A stretch of 40,680 bases of DNA from Spirochaetia bacterium. GTDB taxonomy: Bacteria > Spirochaetota > Leptospiria > Leptospirales > Leptonemataceae. Shown here piece by piece: positions 8,356-16,118 of the stretch. Position 1 is the first letter of the stretch. Each line of letters begins with the position of its first letter. The position numbers and the translations under genes were made by a program. Below the pieces are notes generated by a model, which saw only the letters and a list, made by a program, of their open reading frames with translations, searched no databases and was not told the origin of the DNA. The DNA is taken from positions 1-40,680 of the forward strand of contig JAIOPQ010000089.1 of NCBI GenBank assembly GCA_021413825.1, written 5' to 3'.

Positions 8356-8913
8356 ATGTTAAAAAGACTGACTATCCCCGGACTCATACTTTTAACCGCA
8401 CTGGTTTCCTGTTCATCGAGCCAGGAACAATCTACTGCGACAGATCGGGGCACAACAGCACCAACTACTGGATGCGTTCAAGGAACCTGCGACAACGGTG
8501 AAGGCGCGTTTGTATATCCAGGTGGAGACAAATACGCAGGAGCCTTCAAAGGTGGTCTGCGCGAAGGAAAGGGTGCTCTGGATTACGCATCGGGCGATCG
8601 TTATGTAGGCGAATTCATGGGCGACAAGCGTTCCGGAAATGGCACATACACATTTGCAAATGGTGATATCTACGTAGGACAGTTCAAAGACGGGGAGCGC
8701 GCCGGAAATGGTGTGTATACGTTCAAAGAGGGTCCAATTTTCGAAGGCATGTTTCAAAACGACGGAAAAGCCGGGAACGGTAGTCTGAAAGTTGCAGAGA
8801 AGATACGCAAATGCGAACTGCAAGATCGTAAAATCCTCTGCGAAGCTGAAAAGGCTCCAGAGAAAACCGAGCCAGCTAAAACAGAACCGGCTAAAACTGA
8901 ACCAACAAAATAA
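8356..8913 (+). CDS. MORN-repeat lipoprotein with KTEPAK tail
   Basis: The start was set at ATG 8356 because AGGAG lies 7 bases upstream and the protein then begins with a proper lipoprotein signal (lipobox LVSC, Cys19). The 185-residue protein has about four MORN repeats between residues 48 and 142 (GDKYAGAFKGG, GDRYVGEFMGD, GDIYVGQFKDG, GPIFEGMFQND). A cysteine pair (Cys153, Cys162) follows. The C-terminus is a short low-complexity tail with KTEPAK units. MORN repeats in bacteria are beta-hairpin arrays of mostly structural or lipid/protein binding use; the specific role is unknown. It diverges from the oxidase operon across a 75-base gap and ends at a good hairpin terminator. Confidence 0.85.
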   Translation: MLKRLTIPGLILLTALVSCSSSQEQSTATDRGTTAPTTGCVQGTCDNGEGAFVYPGGDKYAGAFKGGLREGKGALDYASGDRYVGEFMGDKRSGNGTYTFANGDIYVGQFKDGERAGNGVYTFKEGPIFEGMFQNDGKAGNGSLKVAEKIRKCELQDRKILCEAEKAPEKTEPAKTEPAKTEPTK

Positions 8914-8927
8914 TTCACATCCCCCAG

Positions 8928-8949
8928 ACGCCGCGTATTCACGCGGCGT
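8928..8949 (+). terminator. hairpin terminator after the MORN gene
   Basis: ACGCCGCGT (8928-8936), loop ATTC, ACGCGGCGT (8941-8949): a perfect 9-bp GC-rich stem starting 15 bases after the stop, followed by a pyrimidine-rich tract (TCTTCTCTC). It is likely a terminator for the plus-strand gene. Confidence 0.75.
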
Positions 8950-8987
8950 TCTTCTCTCCCCACATCTCACATAGTAAAATTAGAAAT

Positions 8988-9110
8988 TTAACCGCAGAGG
9001 GGGCCGAGCAAGCTGGCATTAGCCATTTTCAAGTGTCTTCTTATCGGACGTCCATTTGGGGATAATTCTTACCGGGTTTGGCTCCATGTCCCCTGAGTCT
9101 CTGTGGTTAA
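8988..9110. repeat. 123-bp non-coding segment with terminal inverted repeats
   Basis: This is the gene-free stretch between the MORN gene and the Fe-S protein gene. Its ends are TTAACCGCAGAG (8988-8999) and CTCTGTGGTTAA (9099-9110), a 12-bp inverted repeat with one mismatch. No convincing reading frame is seen inside. TTAACCACAGAG-type ends are typical of small dispersed intergenic repeats in several bacterial groups. Other copies cannot be checked from this window. Confidence 0.5.
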
Positions 9111-9150
9111 TTCCTCCCTTTCCCTTTGCATCCTCTCTTCTTCGGGGCAT

Positions 9151-9180
9151 AAAAAAACACCAGGCTTTTGACCTGGTGTT
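9151..9180 (-). terminator. intrinsic terminator of the Fe-S oxidoreductase gene
   Basis: Read on the minus strand: AACACCAGG, a 7-base loop, CCTGGTGTT, then a run of T's (9151-9157 are A on the plus strand). A 9-bp perfect stem with a U-tract lies 45 bases after the stop at 9225, a textbook Rho-independent terminator. Confidence 0.9.
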
Positions 9181-9224
9181 CTGTTAAATCAAGTCCAGCC
9201 ATTCGGCCCGACTGATCTGAGGGA

Positions 9225-11534
9225 TTAGTGGTGTGCTGCAGTTTCCAGTTTAGAGAATCCACCGGCCGTAATTGCGCCAGTTCCATTCTTCATTCCAGCT
9301 GCAACGAGTTCAGCCACATCGAGTACTTTCACATGTTCCTGCATTCCGGCAGCTTTCACGCCATCAGTAATCATTACGTTACAGAATGGGCAGGCAGTTG
9401 CAATCGTATCAGCACCTGTGTCAGTTAACTGACCTGTGCGTTTTACGTTAACGCGATCATATTCTTCTTCCATCCACATCTGCGCTCCACCAGCTCCGCA
9501 GCAAAGCGAAGTCTTGTGATGATCAGAGGCTTCTGCCAGATCCATTCCAAGAGCTGCTTTAACGATTGAACGCGGTTGTTCGTAGATGTCGTTGTAGCGA
9601 CCGAGGTAACATGAATCGTGATATGTTCCACGACGTGTTTTCATTTGATCCACAGCTGCTGGATCCATTTCGATCTTCTCTTCGCGGAGTAGATCATCGA
9701 TGAAGTCTGAGTGATGCTGAACTTCGTAATTTCCACCCATTTGTGGATATTCGTTCTTCAGAGTGTTGTAGCAATGTGGGCAGGCCGTAACGATCTTCTT
9801 CACATTGTACTTGTTCATGGTTTCAATGTTGGTTTGCGCCAGTGTCTGGAAGAGGTATTCGTTTCCACCGCGACGCGCGCTGTCGCCCGTGCAGTTTTCC
9901 TCTGTTCCAAGAATACTGAAGCTTACGCCTGCATTTTTCATGATTTTTACAAACGAGCGTGCAACTTCTTTGTTACGATCATCGAATGATCCAGCGCAAC
10001 CTACCCAGTAGAGCACGTCGACGTTTGCATTTTCTTCCATGGTTGTTACACCAAGGTCTTTGCACCAATCAGCGCGCGTATGGGCTCCAACGCCCCATGG
10101 ATTGGAATTGTTTTCCATGTTCTGGAATGCAAGTTGTAGATGTGATGGGAAACGGCTCTCTGCGAGAACCAGGTTTCTGCGCATTTCCAGGATTGCTTCG
10201 AGCTGGTTGTTTCCAACCGGGCAGGCTTCCACGCATGCATAGCAGGATGTGCAACCCCAGAGTTCTTCTTCTGTGATGTAAGGATTGCCGATTACGGATG
10301 CAGCTGGATCGTCTGTTTTGAGCAGAGTCTTTGAGTTTTCGATCATTGAATGCTTGATGTCGACCATGATCTTCTTTGGATCGAGTGGTTTGCCCGTGCG
10401 ATTCGCAGGACATTCTACAGTGCAACGACCGCATTCAATGCAGGAAAGGCCATCCAGCATGCTCGTCCATGGAAGTTCGCGAACGTTGCCCGCGCCGTAG
10501 ACTGTAGCATTTTCCATGTCCATGGGAAGCATTGCACCGCGTGGTGTGTCGCGAATCAAAAAGAAGTTCATTGGAGCAAAGATCAAATGTGAATGCTTGG
10601 AGAGTGGAACTACAACCATGAATGCATACACAGTTACGATGTGCGTCCACCATGAGAAGTTACGCACGGCCATAGCTTCGCCCGGACCTTGCATTCCCAT
10701 CAGTTGTAGAAGCTTGAGCGTGGCTGCACTTACCCAGGACGCTGCATGTTTACCGGATACGATTTGATCAGCAGCAGCGGCGGCCAGAGTGGAAACCATA
10801 AGCGTTGAAATGAGGAAAAGTACGATAGCCGATTGTGCGGAAGGAATGTCGAGTCCAGTGGCGCGACGGCCCCATCTTCTATATGCAAAGAATCCAAGGC
10901 CGATCAGAACTAGAACTGAGAAGTTTTGAACTACGGCTTCGAATACTTCCGGGCCAGATCCAACAAGCAGTGCACCGATCAAACCAACCTGCCCGAGGAG
11001 TAAGATCAGGAACCCCCATTGAGCGCCTGCGCTGCGTGTAGCTTTGAAGCTCTTACCAATGCTAAGGGAATTGTAGACGAAGAATGTAATAGAAATAGTA
11101 AATACCAGTCCGAGGATTGCAAGGCCAGTAGCAGCCCCGGGACTTAACCAGGAACCCTTACCAACCAGTTCAAGGCCCAGGTATGTGTATTCAGGAAGAA
11201 TGAATGTGTAGGGTTCAATGCCCGCAGACTTCAAAAATGTCCAGGCGTTGCCGGCAATCATCTGGCTGACTGTGTGCATTCCATACACCAGGAATCCGTA
11301 GAAAATGAACGAGTGCATGATGCCGCGGATTGGATGCTTGAATAGTTTCTGTTGCAATACTACATTGAACAGAAACGATCGCAGGCGTGCTTCCATTGCA
11401 GCGAGCTTCTGGACTTTTTGACCCTTAGCAACGGTCTTGAGTCTGTAGACAATGGCCCCAACAAAAATGCTGGCTGCACTAAGAAAGAGTAGTACGTGAA
11501 AGGCGTGGATCAGTATATCTTGACTGGAAGGCAT
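9225..11534 (-). CDS. membrane Fe-S oxidoreductase, EtfD/FadF-like
   Basis: The 769-residue protein has three parts. The N-terminal half is a multi-helix membrane domain of the NarI/HdrE type (about residues 5-330). Next is a dicluster ferredoxin domain with CIECGRCTVECP (about 361) and CTSCYACVEACP (about 427). Last are two cysteine-rich CCG domains like those of heterodisulfide reductase HdrD, including CPHCYNTLKNEYP, CCGAGGAQMW (about 675) and CPFCNVMIT. This order is that of FadF of Bacillus and EtfD of mycobacteria, which pass electrons from electron-transfer flavoprotein to menaquinone during fatty acid oxidation. No etfAB genes are in the window. It reads alone, has a GAGG site before the ATG and ends at a strong terminator. 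Assignment to the family is firm; the electron donor is inferred. Confidence 0.88.
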   Translation of the reverse strand: MPSSQDILIHAFHVLLFLSAASIFVGAIVYRLKTVAKGQKVQKLAAMEARLRSFLFNVVLQQKLFKHPIRGIMHSFIFYGFLVYGMHTVSQMIAGNAWTFLKSAGIEPYTFILPEYTYLGLELVGKGSWLSPGAATGLAILGLVFTISITFFVYNSLSIGKSFKATRSAGAQWGFLILLLGQVGLIGALLVGSGPEVFEAVVQNFSVLVLIGLGFFAYRRWGRRATGLDIPSAQSAIVLFLISTLMVSTLAAAAADQIVSGKHAASWVSAATLKLLQLMGMQGPGEAMAVRNFSWWTHIVTVYAFMVVVPLSKHSHLIFAPMNFFLIRDTPRGAMLPMDMENATVYGAGNVRELPWTSMLDGLSCIECGRCTVECPANRTGKPLDPKKIMVDIKHSMIENSKTLLKTDDPAASVIGNPYITEEELWGCTSCYACVEACPVGNNQLEAILEMRRNLVLAESRFPSHLQLAFQNMENNSNPWGVGAHTRADWCKDLGVTTMEENANVDVLYWVGCAGSFDDRNKEVARSFVKIMKNAGVSFSILGTEENCTGDSARRGGNEYLFQTLAQTNIETMNKYNVKKIVTACPHCYNTLKNEYPQMGGNYEVQHHSDFIDDLLREEKIEMDPAAVDQMKTRRGTYHDSCYLGRYNDIYEQPRSIVKAALGMDLAEASDHHKTSLCCGAGGAQMWMEEEYDRVNVKRTGQLTDTGADTIATACPFCNVMITDGVKAAGMQEHVKVLDVAELVAAGMKNGTGAITAGGFSKLETAAHH

Positions 11535-11648
11535 ATTCCTCGTCCCAAAATTGAAATTCTTGGTCAGGGAACCCGATTATGGTATTTCGTCCAGAAAAAA
11601 GCTATTCCGGGGCGCAAGTGTGACGCTTCCTGGGTCTAGTAGTTTCAA

Positions 11649-12827
11649 ATGAACCAACCTGCAGACAAAATCCTGGAAAAAGCGCTCGATGGTCAGCGTA
11701 TCTCTCCCGAGGAAGCACTGCTCCTGTATCGCGAGGGAGACTTCCTTAAGATTCAAATGGCAGCGCGTGAGCTGCGCAATCGTAAAGTTCCGGCTGACAT
11801 TGCCACTTATACGATGTTCCGCGTAGTGAATTATACCAACTTCTGCAACGTAGAATGCAGTTTTTGCAGCTTCATGGACGAGATTGGCTCCGGCAAGGGC
11901 TATGTTCTAACAACCGATCAGATTCGCGAGAAAATGCGCGAATCCCTTACGATCGGATGCAATCAGATGTTCCTTCAGGGTGGAGTCTATCCGGATCTGA
12001 AACTAGAGTATTACACGGACGTCATGTCCGCTGTCAAAGAGTTGGGTGATGTTCACATCCGCGGCTTTTCTCCAGTAGAACTCATTTCTATGGAGAAGAC
12101 ATTCGGAATTCCGCTACGCGAATTGCTCCGCAAGCTCAAAGCTGCAGGTCTCGATACTGTGCCGGGGGCAGGCGCTGAAATTCTAACTGAACGCATGCGA
12201 AACATTCTTTCGCCAAAAAAATCGAGCGTAGAGGAATGGGTTCGGGCTCTTCGCACATGCCATGAGGAAGGACTTCCTGGCAGTGCTAACGTAGTATTCG
12301 GCTCAGATGAAACGCAGGACGAAGTGATCGAGCATTTGCGTGTAGTGCGTGAGCTTCAGGATGAAACTGGCGGGTTCCTGGCCTTTATACCTTGGACCTT
12401 CCAGAAACAGACCAAGAAGTTCTATGTGCGCAACGTTGGGGCCCCTGAGTATCTGAAAGTCCTTGGAATCTGCCGCATCTTCCTTGATAACATCGATCAT
12501 ATTGAGACGTCCCTAATGGTCCTTGGAACCGGAGTGGGATCGATTGCGCTTCATTCGGGCGCAGACGATATGTCATCGGTAATCCTGGAAGAGAATGTGC
12601 TTCGCAGCTATGGACTCAAATCTGAAGAGAAGGCTGTGGAGTTTATCAAGGAAAGTGGATTCACTCCGCAGTACCGCGGGCGGCGGCGTTCGCTTCGGCT
12701 TTCCATTGCAATGAATCTCTTACCCACCTCCAAAAAAGAGGAAACCACCCTCGGGGGTGGGCGGACTTTGTCCGGCGGAATCCAGGCGATTTCGTCTCGA
12801 CTTGGGGATTGCCCCGGGCCTTCCTGA
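11649..12827 (+). CDS. mqnC: radical SAM enzyme of menaquinone (futalosine) pathway, MqnC-like
   Basis: The 392-residue protein has the radical SAM cysteines spaced C-x3-C-x2-C (Cys66, Cys70, Cys73 in [12 protein letters not shown]). Family marks such as [32 protein letters not shown] and [16 protein letters not shown] follow. These fit the MqnC/MqnE/CofH group, and the PGAGAEIL and IPWTFQ blocks favour MqnC, cyclic dehypoxanthinyl futalosine synthase. MqnE remains a weaker alternative. The last 45 or so residues (after RRRSLRLS) do not look like the family: they are Ser/Gly/Pro-rich and the DNA there contains a GC-rich hairpin (12745-12760), so the 3' end may have been replaced. It faces the EtfD-like gene across a 114-base divergent gap. 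Confidence 0.82.
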   Translation: MNQPADKILEKALDGQRISPEEALLLYREGDFLKIQMAARELRNRKVPADIATYTMFRVVNYTNFCNVECSFCSFMDEIGSGKGYVLTTDQIREKMRESLTIGCNQMFLQGGVYPDLKLEYYTDVMSAVKELGDVHIRGFSPVELISMEKTFGIPLRELLRKLKAAGLDTVPGAGAEILTERMRNILSPKKSSVEEWVRALRTCHEEGLPGSANVVFGSDETQDEVIEHLRVVRELQDETGGFLAFIPWTFQKQTKKFYVRNVGAPEYLKVLGICRIFLDNIDHIETSLMVLGTGVGSIALHSGADDMSSVILEENVLRSYGLKSEEKAVEFIKESGFTPQYRGRRRSLRLSIAMNLLPTSKKEETTLGGGRTLSGGIQAISSRLGDCPGPS

Positions 12828-12997
12828 CCTTGAAGTATGCATTGCGCCGACATAACCTAATAGAGTCAGTCCTTCGTCGCCTTGAGTGGAAGGGAAAAAT
12901 CTAAGGCCCGGCCGGCCACGTTCCCTTTGCCCCCGGTTGATTCGATTGCGCTGACTCCTCCTGTCCTGAGCTTTCTGCTCATTTGCCGTCGCAGGGG

Positions 12998-13447
12998 ATG
13001 AAATACAAATCAGATTCTCATTTCGAGAAGATCAAGAATAGACGTTATTCGGAATTGGATAACGAGCCACCTTCACACAATGGAAGAAAATCGCGAAGTT
13101 TCGCGATCGAGTCCAGTGAGTTCCGATGCAAAAAATGTAAATGCATCATAGGGCTTCCTGGATCAGGAACGCAGCAGCGGAATCACTGTCCGCAATGCCT
13201 AAGCAGCCTTCACCTCGATACACGTCCGGGTGACCGCAACGCAAATTGTGGGAGCACAATGGAGGCAATAGCGATCTGGGTTCGCGGAGAGGAGTGGGTG
13301 TTGCTTCATCGATGTTTGGGTTGCGGAGTGATTCACGCGAATCGCATTGCCCCGGACGACAATGAAACGCTTCTCCTTTCCCTGGCAGCACGTCCGCTGG
13401 GACGACCTGCGTTCCCGTTGTTCGAATATGCAGAGGTCCGGGAGTAA
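12998..13447 (+). CDS. RNHCP-domain zinc-ribbon protein
   Basis: The protein has about 149 residues from ATG 12998; an in-frame TTG at 12983 would add five. From the middle onward it matches the RNHCP domain: FRCKKC, RNHCPQCLSSLHLD, PGDRNANCGSTM, LLHRCLGCGVIHANRIA and PDDNETLLLSLAARPL. Three Cys-x2-Cys pairs and conserved histidines suggest at least two structural zinc sites. The family is of unknown function. The basic N-terminal 45 residues are not part of the domain. AGGGG abuts the ATG with no spacing, so neither start has a good ribosome binding site. The 155-base gap upstream (12828-12982) shows no gene or clear signal. Confidence 0.8.
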   Translation: MKYKSDSHFEKIKNRRYSELDNEPPSHNGRKSRSFAIESSEFRCKKCKCIIGLPGSGTQQRNHCPQCLSSLHLDTRPGDRNANCGSTMEAIAIWVRGEEWVLLHRCLGCGVIHANRIAPDDNETLLLSLAARPLGRPAFPLFEYAEVRE

Positions 13448-13493
13448 TCCCGGCACCTGTGTCAGTCTGTGACTTGTGGTAAGTGTAAAGCAA

Positions 13494-13511
13494 CCGGGCT
13501 TTTGCGCCCGG
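13494..13511. terminator. hairpin between convergent genes
   Basis: CCGGGC (13494-13499), a 6-base loop, GCCCGG (13506-13511), lying between the stops of the RNHCP gene and the minus-strand P83/100 gene. On the minus strand it is followed by TTGCTTT, on the plus strand by no U-tract. It is a plausible weak terminator for the minus-strand gene. Confidence 0.45.
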
Positions 13512-13528
13512 CGTGGTATAAATTCGCC

Positions 13529-15205
13529 TCAGTTTGGAGGCGTGATGGTTTTCATGTGGGTGAGGTCTTTGCGATTGAACGCTTTGATCGTTGTAGCACC
13601 AGCACCTTGCGCTTTTCCAGTTACATAAATCTTCTCATTGTAGAAGGTAATATCTGAATCGCCACTGATTGGCTCGCTTGAACGCGCGTCCATGCTGAGA
13701 TCCGGATTGAAACGAGTCAGGTAGTACTGGCCATCTTTGATCTCAATTCCGTAGATCTTGTTATCGCGCAGGATGAGTGGTGATCTCCAGTAAACGCTCT
13801 CTTTTGAGCGAGTCTTAAGTCCCAGTTTTTCCTGGTCGAGCATTGCCAGAGTATGTGCGTCTGAGCCATTTTCGTAGCCAATTACAAGGATTCCCTGGCC
13901 CGGAACTACGATGAATTCGCGGCCGCAGATATTTGTGAATGGGCTTTTAAAGAGTGTGTCGTCTTTAACCGGATCAAGCATCCAGAGTTCGTTTGAGTAA
14001 TGACCTTCGCTGTGGTATTTGATAAAGCGCAGGAATACGATTTTGTCTCCAACGACATTCTCGCTCTTCTTCTCTTTATCTTCAGCCTGCTTCTTCATCT
14101 CCTCATTTTGCTGGGTGAGAGTTTCCACTTTTTTCTGATCCTCTGTCTTAGCGGGTTCAGTTTTAGTAGGTTCGGTTTTAGCAGGCTCAGTCTTGGCTTC
14201 TTTTTGGTCTTTGACCTCTTTAGCTTCCTCTTTTACCTTCTGCTCTTCTTTCTTAACCGTATCTTCCTGTTTTTTCAGTTCGGTTTCTTGCTTCTTAATG
14301 TCCTGTTGCTTAGCTTCTTCTTTCTTGATTTCAGCTGCATTCTTGACAGGGTCCTTATTCAACTCCTGGAGTTTTTTACCAGTGTCCTGCTTTTGTTGCT
14401 GAACCGTTTCTTGTTGTTTTTGAATGTCCTGTTTCTTTTGATCAATTGAAGTCTGTTGTTTTTTCAGATCCTGTTCTTTTTGATCGAGCTTGGTAGTAGT
14501 TTCCTGTTTGCGCTTGTCTTCAATTTCTTGAAGCTTCTTTGTGTCTTCTTTCTTTGCGTCAGTTGTCTCTTTCTTGATTTCAGTTGTGTTTACATCGGTT
14601 TTGCAAGGACGCACAACGTTTTTGACAAGCGGAATGATGATTTCAGTCTTACCGGCCCAGTTCTTATAAGAGCGATCAATACCGACTTTATCTGGAGTCA
14701 GCGAGCCGATTACTTTATCTGTATATTTTCCCTTGAGCTTGTCTAGACCCCCACGCTGCTTTGCGTTGTAGTACAGAATAAACTGGCTCATCGTTACCGA
14801 ATCAGCCGCGTTGTATTCGAACGCTTGTTGCGCATAACCCTGGATGATACGTTGAACTGCGTTAATGTGTGCGAAGTTGGCCTTTGCGTCGATTGTCAGG
14901 ATATCAGCACCGAATCCGGCAGCGTCTTTATCATACACGCGCTTGATCTGAATTCCGTCTTTCGAGCCCTGGCCGGTTGCAATCACAGAGTCTGCCAGGG
15001 CCTTTCCAGCCTCAACGCTTTGACGCCTTGCGGCCTCAGTGGCAGGCAGGTTGCTTGCGTTGATGAACTCAACGCGGCCTGTGCGGATCTCTTCTTCAGA
15101 GAGTTTTGGCGCCGGTGTCTTCTGATCGTTCAGATCAGACTTGGCCTGGCTAAATGCGACTACGGGTACCAGTAAAAATGCGAGCAGGAGCAGGGTCTTT
15201 CTCAT
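13529..15205 (-). CDS. Borrelia P83/100-family exported antigen homologue
   Basis: The start was placed at ATG 15205, giving a clean signal peptide (MRKTLLLLAFLLVPVVAFSQ) and 558 residues; the frame is open 39 codons further upstream without one. Residues 20-205 form a folded N-terminal domain (RTGRVEFINASNLPATEA, GADILTIDAKANFAHINAVQ). Residues 208-375 are an extremely K/E/Q-rich predicted coiled coil, interrupted by KTEPAKTEPTKTEPAKTE near residues 337-350. The C-terminal part is a beta-propeller-like region (NELWMLDP, IYGIEIKDGQYYLTRFNPD). The order matches the P83/100 family of spirochaetes, a periplasmic or surface antigen of unknown function. It supports assignment of the window to the Spirochaetes. 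Confidence 0.82.
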   Translation of the reverse strand: MRKTLLLLAFLLVPVVAFSQAKSDLNDQKTPAPKLSEEEIRTGRVEFINASNLPATEAARRQSVEAGKALADSVIATGQGSKDGIQIKRVYDKDAAGFGADILTIDAKANFAHINAVQRIIQGYAQQAFEYNAADSVTMSQFILYYNAKQRGGLDKLKGKYTDKVIGSLTPDKVGIDRSYKNWAGKTEIIIPLVKNVVRPCKTDVNTTEIKKETTDAKKEDTKKLQEIEDKRKQETTTKLDQKEQDLKKQQTSIDQKKQDIQKQQETVQQQKQDTGKKLQELNKDPVKNAAEIKKEEAKQQDIKKQETELKKQEDTVKKEEQKVKEEAKEVKDQKEAKTEPAKTEPTKTEPAKTEDQKKVETLTQQNEEMKKQAEDKEKKSENVVGDKIVFLRFIKYHSEGHYSNELWMLDPVKDDTLFKSPFTNICGREFIVVPGQGILVIGYENGSDAHTLAMLDQEKLGLKTRSKESVYWRSPLILRDNKIYGIEIKDGQYYLTRFNPDLSMDARSSEPISGDSDITFYNEKIYVTGKAQGAGATTIKAFNRKDLTHMKTITPPN

Positions 15206-15373
15206 ATGCCGTACGATCCTCAGTATTTTGTGACAGTCAATGTTTAATTTCGGTCCGCGCAGAGGCGAAAGTGAGTCTGCCCGCAATTTAACGCTTCGCC
15301 TAACGTATTCGGGCATCCCCATGAGCCGCTCAGGGTGCGTCAGTGTTCAATCAGACCAGGCAAGGCTTTTCTC

Positions 15374-15402
15374 TTGACTTGTGAGTAGGAATTCCTACTT
15401 TT
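15374..15402 (+). promoter_or_regulatory. promoter/operator of the AbrB-PIN toxin-antitoxin pair
   Basis: A TTGACT -35 (15374-15379) is followed by the perfect 16-bp palindrome AGTAGGAATTCCTACT (15384-15399), which covers the spacer and the probable -10 (TACTTT, 15396-15401). The antitoxin ATG comes at 15408, so the transcript would have almost no leader, and no Shine-Dalgarno is spaced correctly. A palindrome at this place fits autoregulation by the AbrB-fold antitoxin. Confidence 0.65.
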
Positions 15403-15407
15403 AAAGT

Positions 15408-15635
15408 ATGCAAGCTGTACTTTCAGAGAAGGGTCAGATCACCATCCCAAAGTCCATTCGAGACGAGCTGGGTCTGAGGCCTGGTGAGGCACTGGATTTC
15501 ATCGTGGATAAATGGGAGATTCGGGTCAGGAAGGTGGCCCCGGTAAATCCCATGCAGGATGTATACGGCATACTTAAGAGCAAAAAGTCGTCGGACCAGA
15601 TCCTAAATGATCTTCGGGGTTCTGCAGAGGATTGA
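15408..15635 (+). CDS. AbrB/MazE-type swapped-hairpin antitoxin
   Basis: The 75-residue protein opens with MQAVLSEKGQITIPKSIRDE, a near-perfect AbrB/SpoVT N-terminal DNA-binding hairpin, followed by LGLRPGEALDFIVD. The C-terminal 30 residues (PMQDVYGILKSKKSSDQILN) resemble toxin-wrapping tails of VapB antitoxins. It binds and neutralises the PIN toxin encoded just downstream and probably represses its own promoter at the palindrome that overlaps it. Little or no leader is present before the ATG. Confidence 0.9.
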   Translation: MQAVLSEKGQITIPKSIRDELGLRPGEALDFIVDKWEIRVRKVAPVNPMQDVYGILKSKKSSDQILNDLRGSAED

Positions 15636-15636
15636 A

Positions 15637-16038
15637 TTGATCACTGCTGTAGACACAAACGTAATCGTAGATGTACTGATAGCTGATGTAACGTTCGGGA
15701 AATCTTCGCTTGAGGCATTGCAGGCAGCTCGACTGCGCGGCGCTCTAATCGTAAGCGATATTGTTTGGGCAGAAATCGCATCGTTTGTTTCAGATGAAGC
15801 CCGGCTTGAAACAATCATGTCCGGACTTTCGCTCGACTATTCGCCTTTGACTCGCTCAGCCGCGGAGCGAGCGGGGAAAACGCATGCATTGTATCGCAAA
15901 CAGGGCGGTAAAAGAGACCGGGTAGTTGCTGATTTCCTCGTGGCTGCACATGCACTGGAGCAAGGGGACTGCCTCCTTACGCGTGACCGTGGTTTCTATA
16001 AAAAGTATTTCTCAGACCTGAAGCTAGTCCATAAGTGA
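15637..16038 (+). CDS. vapC: PIN-domain ribonuclease toxin (VapC family)
   Basis: The start was placed at TTG 15637, one base after the antitoxin stop, because AGAGG lies 6 bases upstream and the protein then starts MITAVDTNV as PIN toxins do. An ATG at 15607 in the same frame would overlap the antitoxin. The 133-residue protein has the four acidic PIN residues: Asp6, Glu46 (WAEI), Asp99 (VVADFLVAAHA) and Asp117 (LLTRDRGFY), so the nuclease looks intact. Family members cleave tRNA or rRNA; the target here is unknown. It forms a two-gene operon with the antitoxin. Confidence 0.9.
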   Translation: MITAVDTNVIVDVLIADVTFGKSSLEALQAARLRGALIVSDIVWAEIASFVSDEARLETIMSGLSLDYSPLTRSAAERAGKTHALYRKQGGKRDRVVADFLVAAHALEQGDCLLTRDRGFYKKYFSDLKLVHK

Positions 16039-16118
16039 AGGTCATTTGTGCCTAGGGCACGGAGACAGCGCCTTTTCAGCCGAATAATACATGACGCTGT
16101 TGTAGGCCCAAAAAACTG

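Noticed and set aside
14000..14449. A 149-codon plus-strand frame made of Leu/Phe, looking like a membrane protein
   Set aside because: It is the complement of Lys/Glu/Gln codons of the P83/100 coiled coil, a known source of false hydrophobic frames.
16048..16060. GTGCC-TAG-GGCAC after the PIN toxin as a terminator
   Set aside because: A 5-bp stem with a 3-base loop and no U-tract is too weak to call.
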